A DNA stretch of 64,000 nt from Aplectana chamaeleonis. Lineage: Eukaryota; Nematoda; Chromadorea; Rhabditida; Cosmocercidae. Positions within the stretch are counted from its first letter, which is position 1; the number at the start of each line of letters is the position of its first letter. The position numbers and the translations under genes are program-made. Shown one piece after another: positions 11,101-23,100 of the stretch. The notes beneath the pieces are model-generated. The model saw only the letters and a list, made by a program, of their open reading frames with translations. It ran no database searches and was not told the DNA's origin. The DNA is taken from assembly GCA_029168955.1 (NCBI GenBank), contig JAPDOI010000878.1:124001-188000 (forward strand), in the 5' to 3' direction.

Positions 11101-14100
11101 TACAACTGTCACAGCAAAGTTCTGAAAAAAATTTAGTCGGGGAAAATCTATAGTCCCGGAAAGTGTTACAGAACTAGCTCTGCTACGACGGCCTCTCCAA
11201 AGGTAGTGCGCAGAAACTTAACGGGATCATCGTACTGTAGTGCAGCATTTCCTAGAACAATAATCTCACAGGATTCAACTGTTAAACCGTAACACAAAAC
11301 GCATACCTCGCTTTGTAGTCTTCGATCTGTTCTATCTGGTTTTCCGCGCCGTCGCTGAGCCTTCCATGCAGAAATCTCTCCGAAATTTCTGGGAAATAAA
11401 ACCTATTCAAGTCACCAAACGTCGTGAGCCTATGTTGCAAACGCAGATTTATCAGTTAGCTGTGTTAAGACTGTAGCAACAAGTATGAGGTAGCTTATTG
11501 AAAAAGCTGTTTTGTGAATTTCATGTCAAGTGTACACACTATGCACATTTATGCATACATTAAGATGTAAGAGCTTCTCAACTTAAAGGCAGCATACACG
11601 CTCGTAAACGTGGTTGAAATAACTACGTGAATCGAACCGTATGGCTTACAACATAATGCTTACGCATTTTGAAGTGTCAAAAACAACCCACAATGCCGTT
11701 ACACGAGTTAAGTTGGCCCCGCCCTGTATTTTCACGCCCTGTATTTGCCCTTTTCCTCCAACGCAGGGTTGCTGGGCATCTTCGCAGTCAGTGACGTGTG
11801 TGGTTCACTTGTTAGGCAATCTACCAACAGTACCGACGGTGAATATGACCCAGCAACCTTCCGTTGCAGGAAAAGAGCAAGAGTCGTGAAAATACATTGC
11901 GAGGCCAACTTCTAACTTATGTAGCGGCATTGTGGGTCGTTTTGACACTTCAAAATGCGTAGGCGTTGTAATCTGGGCCATACCATTCTATTTCCGTAGT
12001 TATATCAATCACGTTTACGAGCGTGTATGCTGCCTTTAAAGGCAGCAGACACGCTCAAAAACGTTGTTTGGATAACCACTGAGGTCGTATGGCCCCTACT
12101 AGAACTGCTCGTGCCGTTGGAAGCGTCGAAAACTAGTCTAAACTACTAAATTTGAGCAATGCAAGTCGAAAAATTTCGTCAACCCGCCCACGAGCTTCGA
12201 CAACCCCGCCTCCACATACGAACTCAACCAGATTGATTCTTTGAATACAGTCACTGTAGCTATTTTTTGAAGCTTACAAATGGCTGAGCGTTCTAGTACA
12301 GGCTGCAGGAGTCTATCGGCTCCGCAATCTCAAGTCTATCGGCTTTGCACATCTACAACGTCGCTCCAAATTTTTCTCAAATCCCAAAGCACTTTTTGCT
12401 GTTTTGCGTACTCCTGGCTAAGCTCCTCCCACTCTTCGAAACATTAAAAAACACTCCCTAGAAACCGCCCACACACATCCAACGACAATGCACACCTTAT
12501 TTCAACTTCTACGCACTTTTGCCCTTGTGCCTGAAGCCCCGCCCACTTTCTGTACATTGAAAACTTGCCTCCGAAGCCTTCACACACCTCCAGCCTGATT
12601 CCCCACGCTTTTCCAAATTTCAAAGCATTTTCTTGCCTTGTGCGCCTCCTTCGAAAGCCCCGCCCACTTTCCGGAACATTGAAAACTTGCGTTCGAAGCT
12701 CTCACAGACTTCAGCGCTAATCCCAACTTTTTTCGAATTTCAAAGCATTTTCTTGCCGTTGTGCGCCTCTTGCCGAAGCCCCGCCCACTTTCGGATTATT
12801 GAACACTTGCTCTCAGAAGCTCTCACAGACTTCCAGCGCTAATCCCAACTTTTTTCGAATTTCAAAGCATTTTCTTGCCGTTGTGCGCACTCTTGCCGAA
12901 GCCGCCCACTTTCCGGATTATTGAACACTTGCTCTCGAAGCTCTCACAGACTTCCAGCGCTAATCCCAACTTTTTCGAATTTTAAAGCATTTTCTTGCCG
13001 TTGTGCGCACTCTTGCCGAAGCCCCGCCCACTTTCCGGATTATTATTGAACACTTGCTCTCGAAGCTCTCACAGACTTCAGCGCTAATCCCAACTTTTTC
13101 AATTTCAAAGCATTTTCTTGCCGTTGTGCGCCTCTTGCCAGCCCGCCCACTTTCCGGATTATTGAAAACTTGCCCTCGAAGCTCTCACAGACTTCCAGCC
13201 TGATTGCCCACACTTTTTCGAATTTCACAGCACTTTTTTGCCGCTGTGCTCTCCTGTCAAGCCCCGCCCACTTCCGGTCAATTTCCTTTGACACCTTTAG
13301 GGCTTTCTACTTGTTTCCCGCAAAGCTACCCATCCAACAGAATCCCTACACACCTTCCACAACATTCTGCACATGCCTTCATCAACCGACGGTCAACACC
13401 CGTTTTCAATCAGTATTATTGTTGATCTTGTTAATAACATAGCGTAAACAACGCAGGTAATCATAAAGGGGTGTACACACAGGAGACACAAAGGGGAACA
13501 CAGAACCATACAGTGGAAAGAAAGAAAAAATAAAGACAATTATTAAAAAGCAAGATGACACGGAAACTGCAGCAGAAATAATCCACGATTCAGGCGTAAG
13601 TTGAATGTGTCCTCGCCGCTACACACCATGCATTTTCCCTCACGTCTGCGCGCGGTTGGTCCTAAAGTTGCGCGGTTTCTGCCCGCTTTGCAAAGTTGCG
13701 CGCGGTCCGAACGAAAAGAGGTGGGAGCCGTGAAAAGGGCAAAAGCGGTCGGAACGCTCGCAACTTTTCAAGATCGTACTGACCGCGTGCTTTGCGCGCG
13801 GTCAGCCCTATTCTGTTTTTTGCGAGCGGTCGAAACGGTTCTTGCGCGCGGTCGGTACTAAGGGCGAAAACTTGCGCGCGGTCAAGCCTATTTCCTGTCC
13901 GAGTATTTAACGAAATTTGAATTAGGGAGTTTCGCGTTGCTACAACGTGCGGAAAACCTAGTCACGGACCCAAGTAATACACTTCATTCTTTTAACCGGT
14001 TAAAAACGGTCTTTGAAGAACCATTTTTAGGTGTGATACAATCGATTGTATCACACATAAAAATGGGTCTTCAAAGACCGTTTTTAACCGGGTAAAAGAA

Positions 14101-17100
14101 TGAAATTGATTATTTGGGTCCGTGACTACATTTTCCGCACGTTGTAGCAACGCGAAACTCCCTAATTCAAATTTTGTTAAATACTTGTAAATATTTCACA
14201 GTATCGATTTTTTCATGGACCCCAGTCTATGTAGCGCTGTTCGGCTTAAAGTTGCGTCCATGAAATTTTGGGTGCGTTTTCACATTCGGACAGCCAATTA
14301 CTATACGTGGTTTTCATGCTCGAAACCACACCAATGTGCCCTCAGGGCATGAAAACAGGCTCCGCCCTCCCTATGTAGCGCTGTTCGGCTTAAAGCTGCG
14401 TCCATGAAATTTTGGGTGCGTTTTCACATTTGGACAGCCAATTACTATACGTGGTTTTCATGCTCGAAACCACACCAATGTGCCCTCAGGGCATAAAAAC
14501 AGGCTCCGCCCTCCCTATGTAGCGCTGTTCGGCTTAAAGCTGCGTCCATGAAATTTTGGGTGCGTTTTCACATTTGGACAGCCAATTACTATACGTGGTT
14601 TTCATGCTCGAAACCACACCAATGTGCCCTCAGGGCATGAAAACAGGCTCCGCCCTCCCTATGTAGCGCTGTTCGGCTTAAAGCTGCGTCCATGAAATTT
14701 TGGGTGCGTTTTCACATTTGGACAGCCAATTACTATACGTGGTTTTCATGCTCGAAACCACACCTATGTGCCCTCAGGGCATGAAAACAGGCTCCGCCCT
14801 CCCTATGTAGCGCTGTTCGGCTTAAAGCTGCGTCCATGAAATTTTGGGTGCGTTTTCACATTTGGACAGCCATTTACTATACGTGGTTTTCATGCTCGAA
14901 ACCACACCTATGTGCCCTCAGGGCATGAAAACAGGCTCCGCCCTCTCTATGTAGCGCTGTTCGGCTTAAAGCTGCGTCCATGAAATTTTGGGTGCGTTTT
15001 CACATTCGGACAGCCAATTACTATACGTGGTTTTCATGCTCGAAACCACACCTATGGGTCCTCAGGGCACTGATGAATGTTCAGCCATTGAACAAACATT
15101 TGGGGTCATTGTCGCAGAAGAGTTGTTTTTGTCTGCCTTCGTGGAAAACATTTATTCATTGCATCATTAGGTTTAATTGAACCAATCGATGCATCAATGT
15201 AGTCTTGATCTAAAAATAATTCGTTCACTACAAAAAATTACGAAGTGAGGGTGAGGACCCCCCCCCCGGTCGTCGCAATCACTTTTCTAAGGGTGGGGGC
15301 TGAGCAAATCGTTTGACTTGGCTGGGGGGTCGGACCAATGTTGGGTTGTATCACACCTCGCGCCGTAGCCTGCCCCCGATATTGGCCTTCCTGGGAAAAC
15401 TAGAGCTCCAGTAATTTCGCCATTGTGTTCTTCAGGTTCTACGCCCAAAATAAGGGTGGGGTATGAGATTCCGTCTCTTTTCCTTCATTTCAAATCTTTT
15501 TATAACAACTTTTTTAATTTTACGCTGTTTCAAAACCATACGACCACTCAAACAAAACACAATTCATTCGAAGAAAAACGCAACAACCCAGAAGTTTAAA
15601 AGTCTATAGATCCTAAACGCTGCTTAGCTAATTCAAATAGCCTTCGAGACATACTTGCAGTTAGGCTGTTCATGTTTGATGAGTCGATTCCGTTCCATGC
15701 TGCCTCGATTGCACGTTTCAGCTCCGCGACTGAATGAAACTGGCGATTCTTCATGCAAACCTATCTGACGACGATTATCCACAGGTTCTCCACTGGATTT
15801 CGGTCGGAACTACAGACTGGCTACGTCAGGGAAGCGATGTTATGCGATCTGAGCAACTATCTGTTGACCGGATTGCGTGGATGCTTGCGTTATCCTGCTG
15901 GAGAACATGACTCTGACGGTTTGTCGGCGTCATGAAGGGAAGAAGGTGTGACTCGAGGGTGGTCTGGCATTCATACGAGTGCATATTGGTGGATACGAAC
16001 GCTAATCTCAAAACCGAGTAACCGCAGAACGCGCCCCACACCATTACACTTCCTCCGCCAAAGTTACGTCGGCTGAAGTTGACTGAATTCTTCCGGAGAT
16101 CGCGCCACTAAAACGTTGAGCCGCCCGGTCCGTCCAAGTCAACTTTCTTTTCATCCGAAAACACGACCTGATAATTTATTTTTGGGAACAAAGAGTCTGT
16201 AAGGCAATAGTGTGAAACCCTCCTACCTTTGTCCAGTCTCTTGTCAGATTACAGTCAGCAAACTCTAGTCGCACAGCCTTGTCACGTTCGGTGAGTCGTG
16301 GGGTTTTCATCACGGCTTCTCTCCTGATGTGGGAAATCACTCTCGGAACCGTAGATCTCGGATGACATAGTTGTAAGTCTGCGCGAATAAGATTGACAAA
16401 CGACGAGCCGTTTGAAGCTTCCTTCAGAATCCGTCGCTCTTCGTTAGCGGACACCTGTCGGTGACGGCAATGGAATCGGAGTGCACCGTATGCTTCGGAA
16501 TCCTTCGAATGCTGAAACACAGCACTGTGAGAACGCTCGATTGCGACCGGATGCTGCTGCCTGTACGATGGAGAACGTCACATCGTCGCGCGTTCTTCGG
16601 AATCCAGCAACATAACTCGATGCACTGTCGGAGTTGATTCCCGCCTCTGCTGACCTTCTTTTCTAATGTGTTTAGAACGGAAAAGCCCTTCGCGACGCTT
16701 TCGCTACGGTAGAACGGAAGTTAACAGCGTATCCTCACTAGTGGTCGCATGGTTTTGAAACAGCATAAAGTTAAAAAAGTTGTTATAAAAAGAATTCAAA
16801 TTCAAGAACAGAAGCCGAATCTCGTACTCCACCCTTATTTTAGACGTAGAATCTGAAAAACACAATGGCGAAATTACTAGAGCTCTAGTTTTCTCAGGAA
16901 GGTCAATATCGGGGGTGGTCGTATGGTTATGAAACGCACTGTAGGTTTCGAAGACATCGTACGCGCAGAAAACCATAAACTATTTTTTATGTTTTTGTAT
17001 AGCTCGACCTCTCTAGTGAACGAAAATTTTGAAAGGGCCGCTGAAAAACCTTCATTTTTGAAGGGAAATTAGTATGAATACATCGTGAAATTGAATTCGA

Positions 17101-20100
17101 ATTTCGCGTCAGAGTCGTTTTTGAAGTTTTTTTTTTGGGATTTGTAGACTGTACCGCAACTGACTGTCTTATTGTTTGATGGTCGCATCAGCATTCTATG
17201 GAAAAGTGGTAGATGACTGGTGAGAACTGGTGGCAGATTCTCAAATTTAACCACATCACTTCTCATAACCCTACATTTCTGACTCGCCAAAGTTTACCGG
17301 TGTGGTTTACCGCGCTCATTCATGAAATTAAGCTTGAAAATGGAAACTGATTTCCAGCGCGAATGATGCCTTTTCAAATGGTCAAATCTCGAACACAAGA
17401 GGAGGAATTGCCTGGCCCCTACCTTCGATTTATAATCGGTTTGCGTTGTATTTGCTAGCGGAGATCGCCTCAGGGGATCCCCAGATGTTAGAGTCACAGG
17501 AAGCTCAGGGGTGGTTTTCACAGTAAGCGTCGCGCTAATTTCGCTATACGTCTCTATGTTTGCCTGTACATTTACTACCTTTCGTCAGAAGGATTGCAAC
17601 CTGGGCATCCCTTTTTCCCAGGTAAAAACGTACATCTACTCAGGTCTCCGACTTCACAATCGTACCAAAGGAGTTGAAATATGTGACGACAATGGGCACC
17701 GAAAAGATGGCATTCTTGGATGCAAAAGTGATCAACGACATCTACTGTCCAAGTGAGGATCAAGCGTTTTTTATTGAATAAAATTATACTGCATTTTCAA
17801 CCCAGGCAGCATTACCTGTAATTGAATCCCGGAGGGCTGTACTTTCCAGCCTCCTCCGAAGGGAGTGCTCAAGTAAAGTCTGTCCGAATGAGACTGTCCG
17901 CCCACGTGGTTGGCGTGCGTGGCGAGCGGCCGTCGCGAAGGCATTTTTTCGGACTTGTAAGTTGATTTGCAGGAATATTAGACGAGTGGTAGATAATAAT
18001 ATAGTAAGCTGTCTCCAAATGTTGGAAGGCTCATCCGAAGAATGTCTTTGCGACGGCCGCTACGCACGCACGCTGACCGCGTGAACGGACAGTCTAGGGT
18101 CAGGCGGGCGTTGTCCAGCTGGACAACAGGGGGGACGTAAAAATTTTCGAAATTTAGAGTTTTTTTGGCGGGGAGAAGTAAAAACCTCGGGCAAAACTTT
18201 ACAAACTCGGGGGTGTTTTCAGTTGCGTCTCTCTTTCTGTGGAGAAAACAGGTAGTGGAACGAGGGGTTCGGACGTGGTTGTCTCACATATTGTAATCGC
18301 AACAAAAAGATCAAAGAGAACATTAGCAGAAAACCTAAACAGGCAGCAGCGACCGTTTATCCATACGTGTTCGGATGTTTTCTACCAGTTTCATCAAGTT
18401 TCCACGTCGTAACTTCGTGTGTATTGAGCACGCGTTGGGCTTACTGCACTTCATTTGCCCGACACTCTTCACCATAGCTTCGTTGGGTGGAGCCATGTAC
18501 TCCATCAACCTTCACCTCTGGGCAGGTGAAAGGGAGAACCTTTACCATTGGGAAAACCGGTGACAACCGGTGAAACGCCTCGAAAAGGAATGAAAGTGAC
18601 CTAACCCTCATGCAAGTCATTTTCAAGATTGAGTGGGTGTCACTGCCGGTTTTTCGACCATAACTTTTTTGTGCTTGGAGATAGACCTTTGGTGGAGGAT
18701 GTTTTCGGAATCTCGAGGGAACTCTGCGTCGAATAGTGTTTCCAATTTGAAAGAATGTTTTCTCAATCCTTCAGCCTAATTCATTTCACGAAACACCGGT
18801 TTTTCGCCTATAACTCTTTAATCGTTGATGACAGGGTTCTGGTGGACGTAGTTTTTGAAATCTGCGGAAAATTCTGCGTCGAATGACATATCGTTTTCAA
18901 AACTTTGCTTGCTCCATAAGCCAGCCGGGTTGGTGGAGCCGAGCCCAGTTGTTGGCTCCAGTACAACTCTGCGTCTCTCATTTGAACCATAGAAGCGAGA
19001 GCACCCTATGGAGATAACTATGGAGCTCGGCTCCACCGACTTAGCTGGCTCATGGAGCAAGCAAAGTTAGCAACCCGATATACCACTCGACGCAGAATTT
19101 TACGTAGATTTCAAAAACAACCCTTACCACAACCCTATCTTCAACGGTTAAAGAGTTATAGGCGAAAACCCGGTTTTCGTAAAATGAATTAGGCTGAAGG
19201 ATCGACAAAATATTTCTCCAAACTGGAAACACTAATCGACGCAGAATTCCATCGAGATTCAGGAAACAACCTTTGCCAAAGGTCTATCTCCAAGCACCAA
19301 AAGGTTATGGACGAAAAACCGGCAGTTACACCCACTTAATCTTCCGTGGCTTCGCGGAATCGCAGCGCCGATGTCGCTAGCGTCGCTTTTTTTTGCCAAT
19401 ACGTCCGTCCTCATTCAACATGACATTTCACTTTGAGTAGCTTTCACTGCTTTGATATTCTTCAAGAGTTCAGGAAATGCCTGAAATATCTTCTAAAAAA
19501 TAATACGCTTAGAGAGCTCTGTAAAGTGAACTTGAATTTTGCGTTCCGTAAAGTGATTATTCCTTGGAATGTATGATCTAGTTCCGCAATCGCGTTCAGT
19601 CCGCAAAGTCTCAATATCACAATCGTAGAAGCGAAGCGGTTGTTTTGAGAATGATTATAGTTGAATTTTTTAAAACAACCGCTTCGCTTCTGCAATTGTG
19701 ATAATGAGGACTGAACGCGACTGCGGAACTGAACTGTAGATTATGAGGTACCGAATTAGAAAAAATGTAGATTTTTCAGCAGACGGTCTGCGGTAGTCGC
19801 ATAAATCACAACTGTCACACATTGAAACAAAAAAAAACTAGTAAAATGAAAAAGCGAAAAACCATTGTTGGAGTTAAATGGCGAAATGTGATTAGAAGAT
19901 CGAATTTATGGACAAATCTTAAAGGCAGTGGTCGCGATCAAATATGATTGTCGTCTTTTTCTCTCTAAACCCTTTCCTGGGTCTCGAGTAGTAGGACCAA
20001 TGAGAAAGATCACGAAAAAACCGCTGTTTCTGGCCAAATTTGAAGCCTGAACTTTCTTGTCTTTTGATGGTGGACGAGCCCACTCCACATCATCGGCATC

Positions 20101-23100
20101 GATGACCTCTTATATCAAGAACATCAGCTAGCTTGAAATTGAATGTCAATCAATGAACCTTCGGATTGATGTACACATCTAGTCAAAAACGTTGACTGTA
20201 GTGCTTTCTTTCATTGCTCAACTGTTTTTATGGGGTAAATTTGCATTTTTTTCTTCCGCTGCATGTCGATGATTTTTGAGTGCTCGGCATCAGACTGCGA
20301 TCTTTTTCGTCGGCGCTGTGCACGTGTGCACGAACTGGCTTCTTTGGGCCCTAGAAACTCTAATTCTAGCCCGTTTTTCACCGCGCTACCTTCATAGTTT
20401 TTCAGCGTTTTTGATCTAGGCTGATTTTTGTAGTTTTTTCGATAACGCTTTTCATCGTGACCACTGCCTTTAATCAACGGCAGAATACCAAGCCGGCGAT
20501 GGAAAAGGTTGAGACTACGTTCCGAATCCGCTCACTGACGGCGTCGCTCAGGGAAACGCTGTTGTCGCAGCGGCAAAAACACTTTCTTGTCGCAGCGAGA
20601 CACGCCGTGGTGCTTCTCTGCAGAGCGCTTTATGGTTCGGGCAAAGTAAAAAAGCTGCACTCACTGCCGAACACGTCGTAACCTGTACACTCGCAACAAA
20701 CGTGATGAAATACATATGGATAAACGGTCGCTGCTGCCTGTTTAGGAGGACCCGAACATTAGTACAGCACCACAACAGTACATGTGAGAAAAGTATCTTT
20801 GCATAACGATGTAATAGACATATTTTAGGCAGTATTCAAATTTTCAGCACATAAAACATGTTTTTAAACAAAATACATTCATTAGTCGGGCCTATTACTG
20901 CTTAAATTCTTCACTTCGAAAACTGGACAAGTACTTACCCCCATAAAATTTCAGATTTTCAAAATTCTGAAAAAAAGAATCAGATTCTCCATAAAATTCC
21001 CCACAAACTGACACCAAAGACCCCTCCCACGACCCTAAAATCACGAAGAAAATCGCCTAAAACACGTTTAACCGTTGTCCGAAACCGCGCCTTTAGCTGA
21101 AATTGGACAACGCTAATTTTTTTTCCAGAAAAGCAGTCCTGAGATCCTAAAGGTAAACTTTCATCATTGGCCTATCTTCTACTGACTACCACGATGTCGC
21201 TCGGAAACTCCTCAATTCAGAGCGTTTCGGAGCAAGGGGTTTAATTTACCACTGCGGCGAGCCGTCCTAAAATATCGCGCTCCAATGCCGAACCGCGTCT
21301 GGCGCAGTGCAGTGCCCACAATACGACCGCCGGTGACACCCCCTCTCCCACCCGCGCTCGCACCCCTTCTGGTTGAACAATACTATTTGGGAATTGAACT
21401 TTTTTGAACCTGTGAAAGTTTACGCACCCACACCAGGGTTCCACCCACCCGGAGGTCTTGATGCAAACCCAGTTATTTTGATTTGATTTGATTTGATTTA
21501 TTACGACGTTTAAGACAATCGTATAAAACAGCAATATAACTACCTGAGATACGCAACAAACAAGTTCAAAGGATTCAATAGGAAAAAGGCTTTCTCTTAA
21601 AATTAGCTCACGCATCAAGTCACTCCACTATTAAGCAGCTTTAATTAAGCAAAACGCTTAAAGCTTGAGAACTCCATGGTGTTCGTATTTTTACTCATGA
21701 GCGCATTGTATGCCAAGGCGGCCCTGGTGCTGAAGGAGTGCGCGGTGTAGTTAGATTTTGGCCTTGGAATTCCTATTTTATAACGAGGTCCTCTTGTCCT
21801 CGACCGCGTGAGTTGGAAAAATTGTGTGAAGGGGATTTTCACTCTGACTTGAAAAGATTGTGAACCATTGAAACATCAAAGACCTTCCTTCTTGACTGTA
21901 GCGAAGCAGCCCAAATAGACGATTTCTTGCCTTAAATTTTTTCATTTGGAGGTTTCTTAGCCGTCAAAATGTAGACTTATGCCGGTATCTGCTATTTGAT
22001 AGTGCCATCAGTCATTGTTCTTACAGAAACTCCATCAAAATGCTTAGAGTTTTGATAGTGTATCATTCATTCTTCCCCCAGAGTCAGGCAGACCGCTGTC
22101 CAGGACCTCGACGAAGCTACGTCCCCCCCCGCGGAGATCAAAATTTTTGAAAAATGTTCAAAACTTCTACGTTCCCCTCAACTTCTGAAAAAAATTTTAA
22201 CACTTTTTGTGGTCAAAAAACTTTAAAAAAAGTATATTTAAATCTGAATCTTTGAAACTTCTGAAAAAAATTTTAACACTTTTTGTGGTCAAAAAACTTT
22301 AAAAAAAAGTATATTTAAATCTGAATCTTTGAAAAATAATTTTTGCACTTCCTATCCGACTGATTAGCCTCGGGGAGTGTAGTTTCGACTTGCCCTTGAG
22401 CAACAACATTTGTATTAAGAAAGAAATATTTAAAATTGTGATACAGATCGCCTCGAAATCTCAAGATGGCATAACCATGAAGAATAGTGTGGGCAAGTCA
22501 AAGCAGATATAAAAAAACGCTGAATACTAGTTCCTTGCTTTCATTAAGTTTTGTCCTAATCTTGATTGTGCAGTAAGCTAACAAAAAGTCAGGAATGATT
22601 CAGAAATGACGCAATAGGAGAGCTTGAGCTCACAGAAATTTTTCGTAGTGGAGGAAATTACGGTGAGGATGTAGAATGTTTCCTAACTTTTAATGGATTC
22701 CAACCTCGGAATGGGCAAACTCTGGCGTATGCCGAGCATTGTTCGGGGACGTTTTAGACTCTCGATAACAGCTCCCTAATCATAAGGCTTCACGACACCT
22801 GAGTGCAAACCTAGTTGGATGGGGTCACCGCTCACTCCGCCCACTCATCCGAGCAACCTTGGCTGTACTATCAAAACTCTAACAAAGCACTTTGATGGAG
22901 TCTCTGTAAGTACAATGACCGATAGCACTATCAAATAGCAGATACCGGCAGAAGTAGACATTTTGACGGATAAGAAACCTCCAACTAGGCCCGAATTCAG
23001 AACCCCGAAGAAAAAACGTACGTGCCGAAACCCATTTTAATTTTTTTTGTTCTGCTCATGGCTTTGCTGCTTTTTTTAGGGTGGCTTTTTTCAATAGAAA

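Larger units (their letters stand above)
13600..15068 (+). repeat. composite repeat element: GC-rich head and 144-bp tandem array
   Basis: A GC-rich head rich in GCGCGCGGTC motifs (13660-13890) is followed by CCTGTCCGAGTA, the nested palindromic element 13906-14181, TATCGATTTTTTCATGGA and the 144-bp array. An inverted short copy lies at 8135-8600. I see no transposase or other gene. Confidence 0.75.

Noticed and set aside
12633..13442. Proline/serine-rich peptides from overlapping frames.
   Set aside because: They are translations of the 121-bp minisatellite; the unit length is not a multiple of three and frames shift between units.
14228..15068. CRISPR-like array.
   Set aside because: Units of 144 bp repeat in full without unique spacers, and the sequence is animal nuclear DNA.
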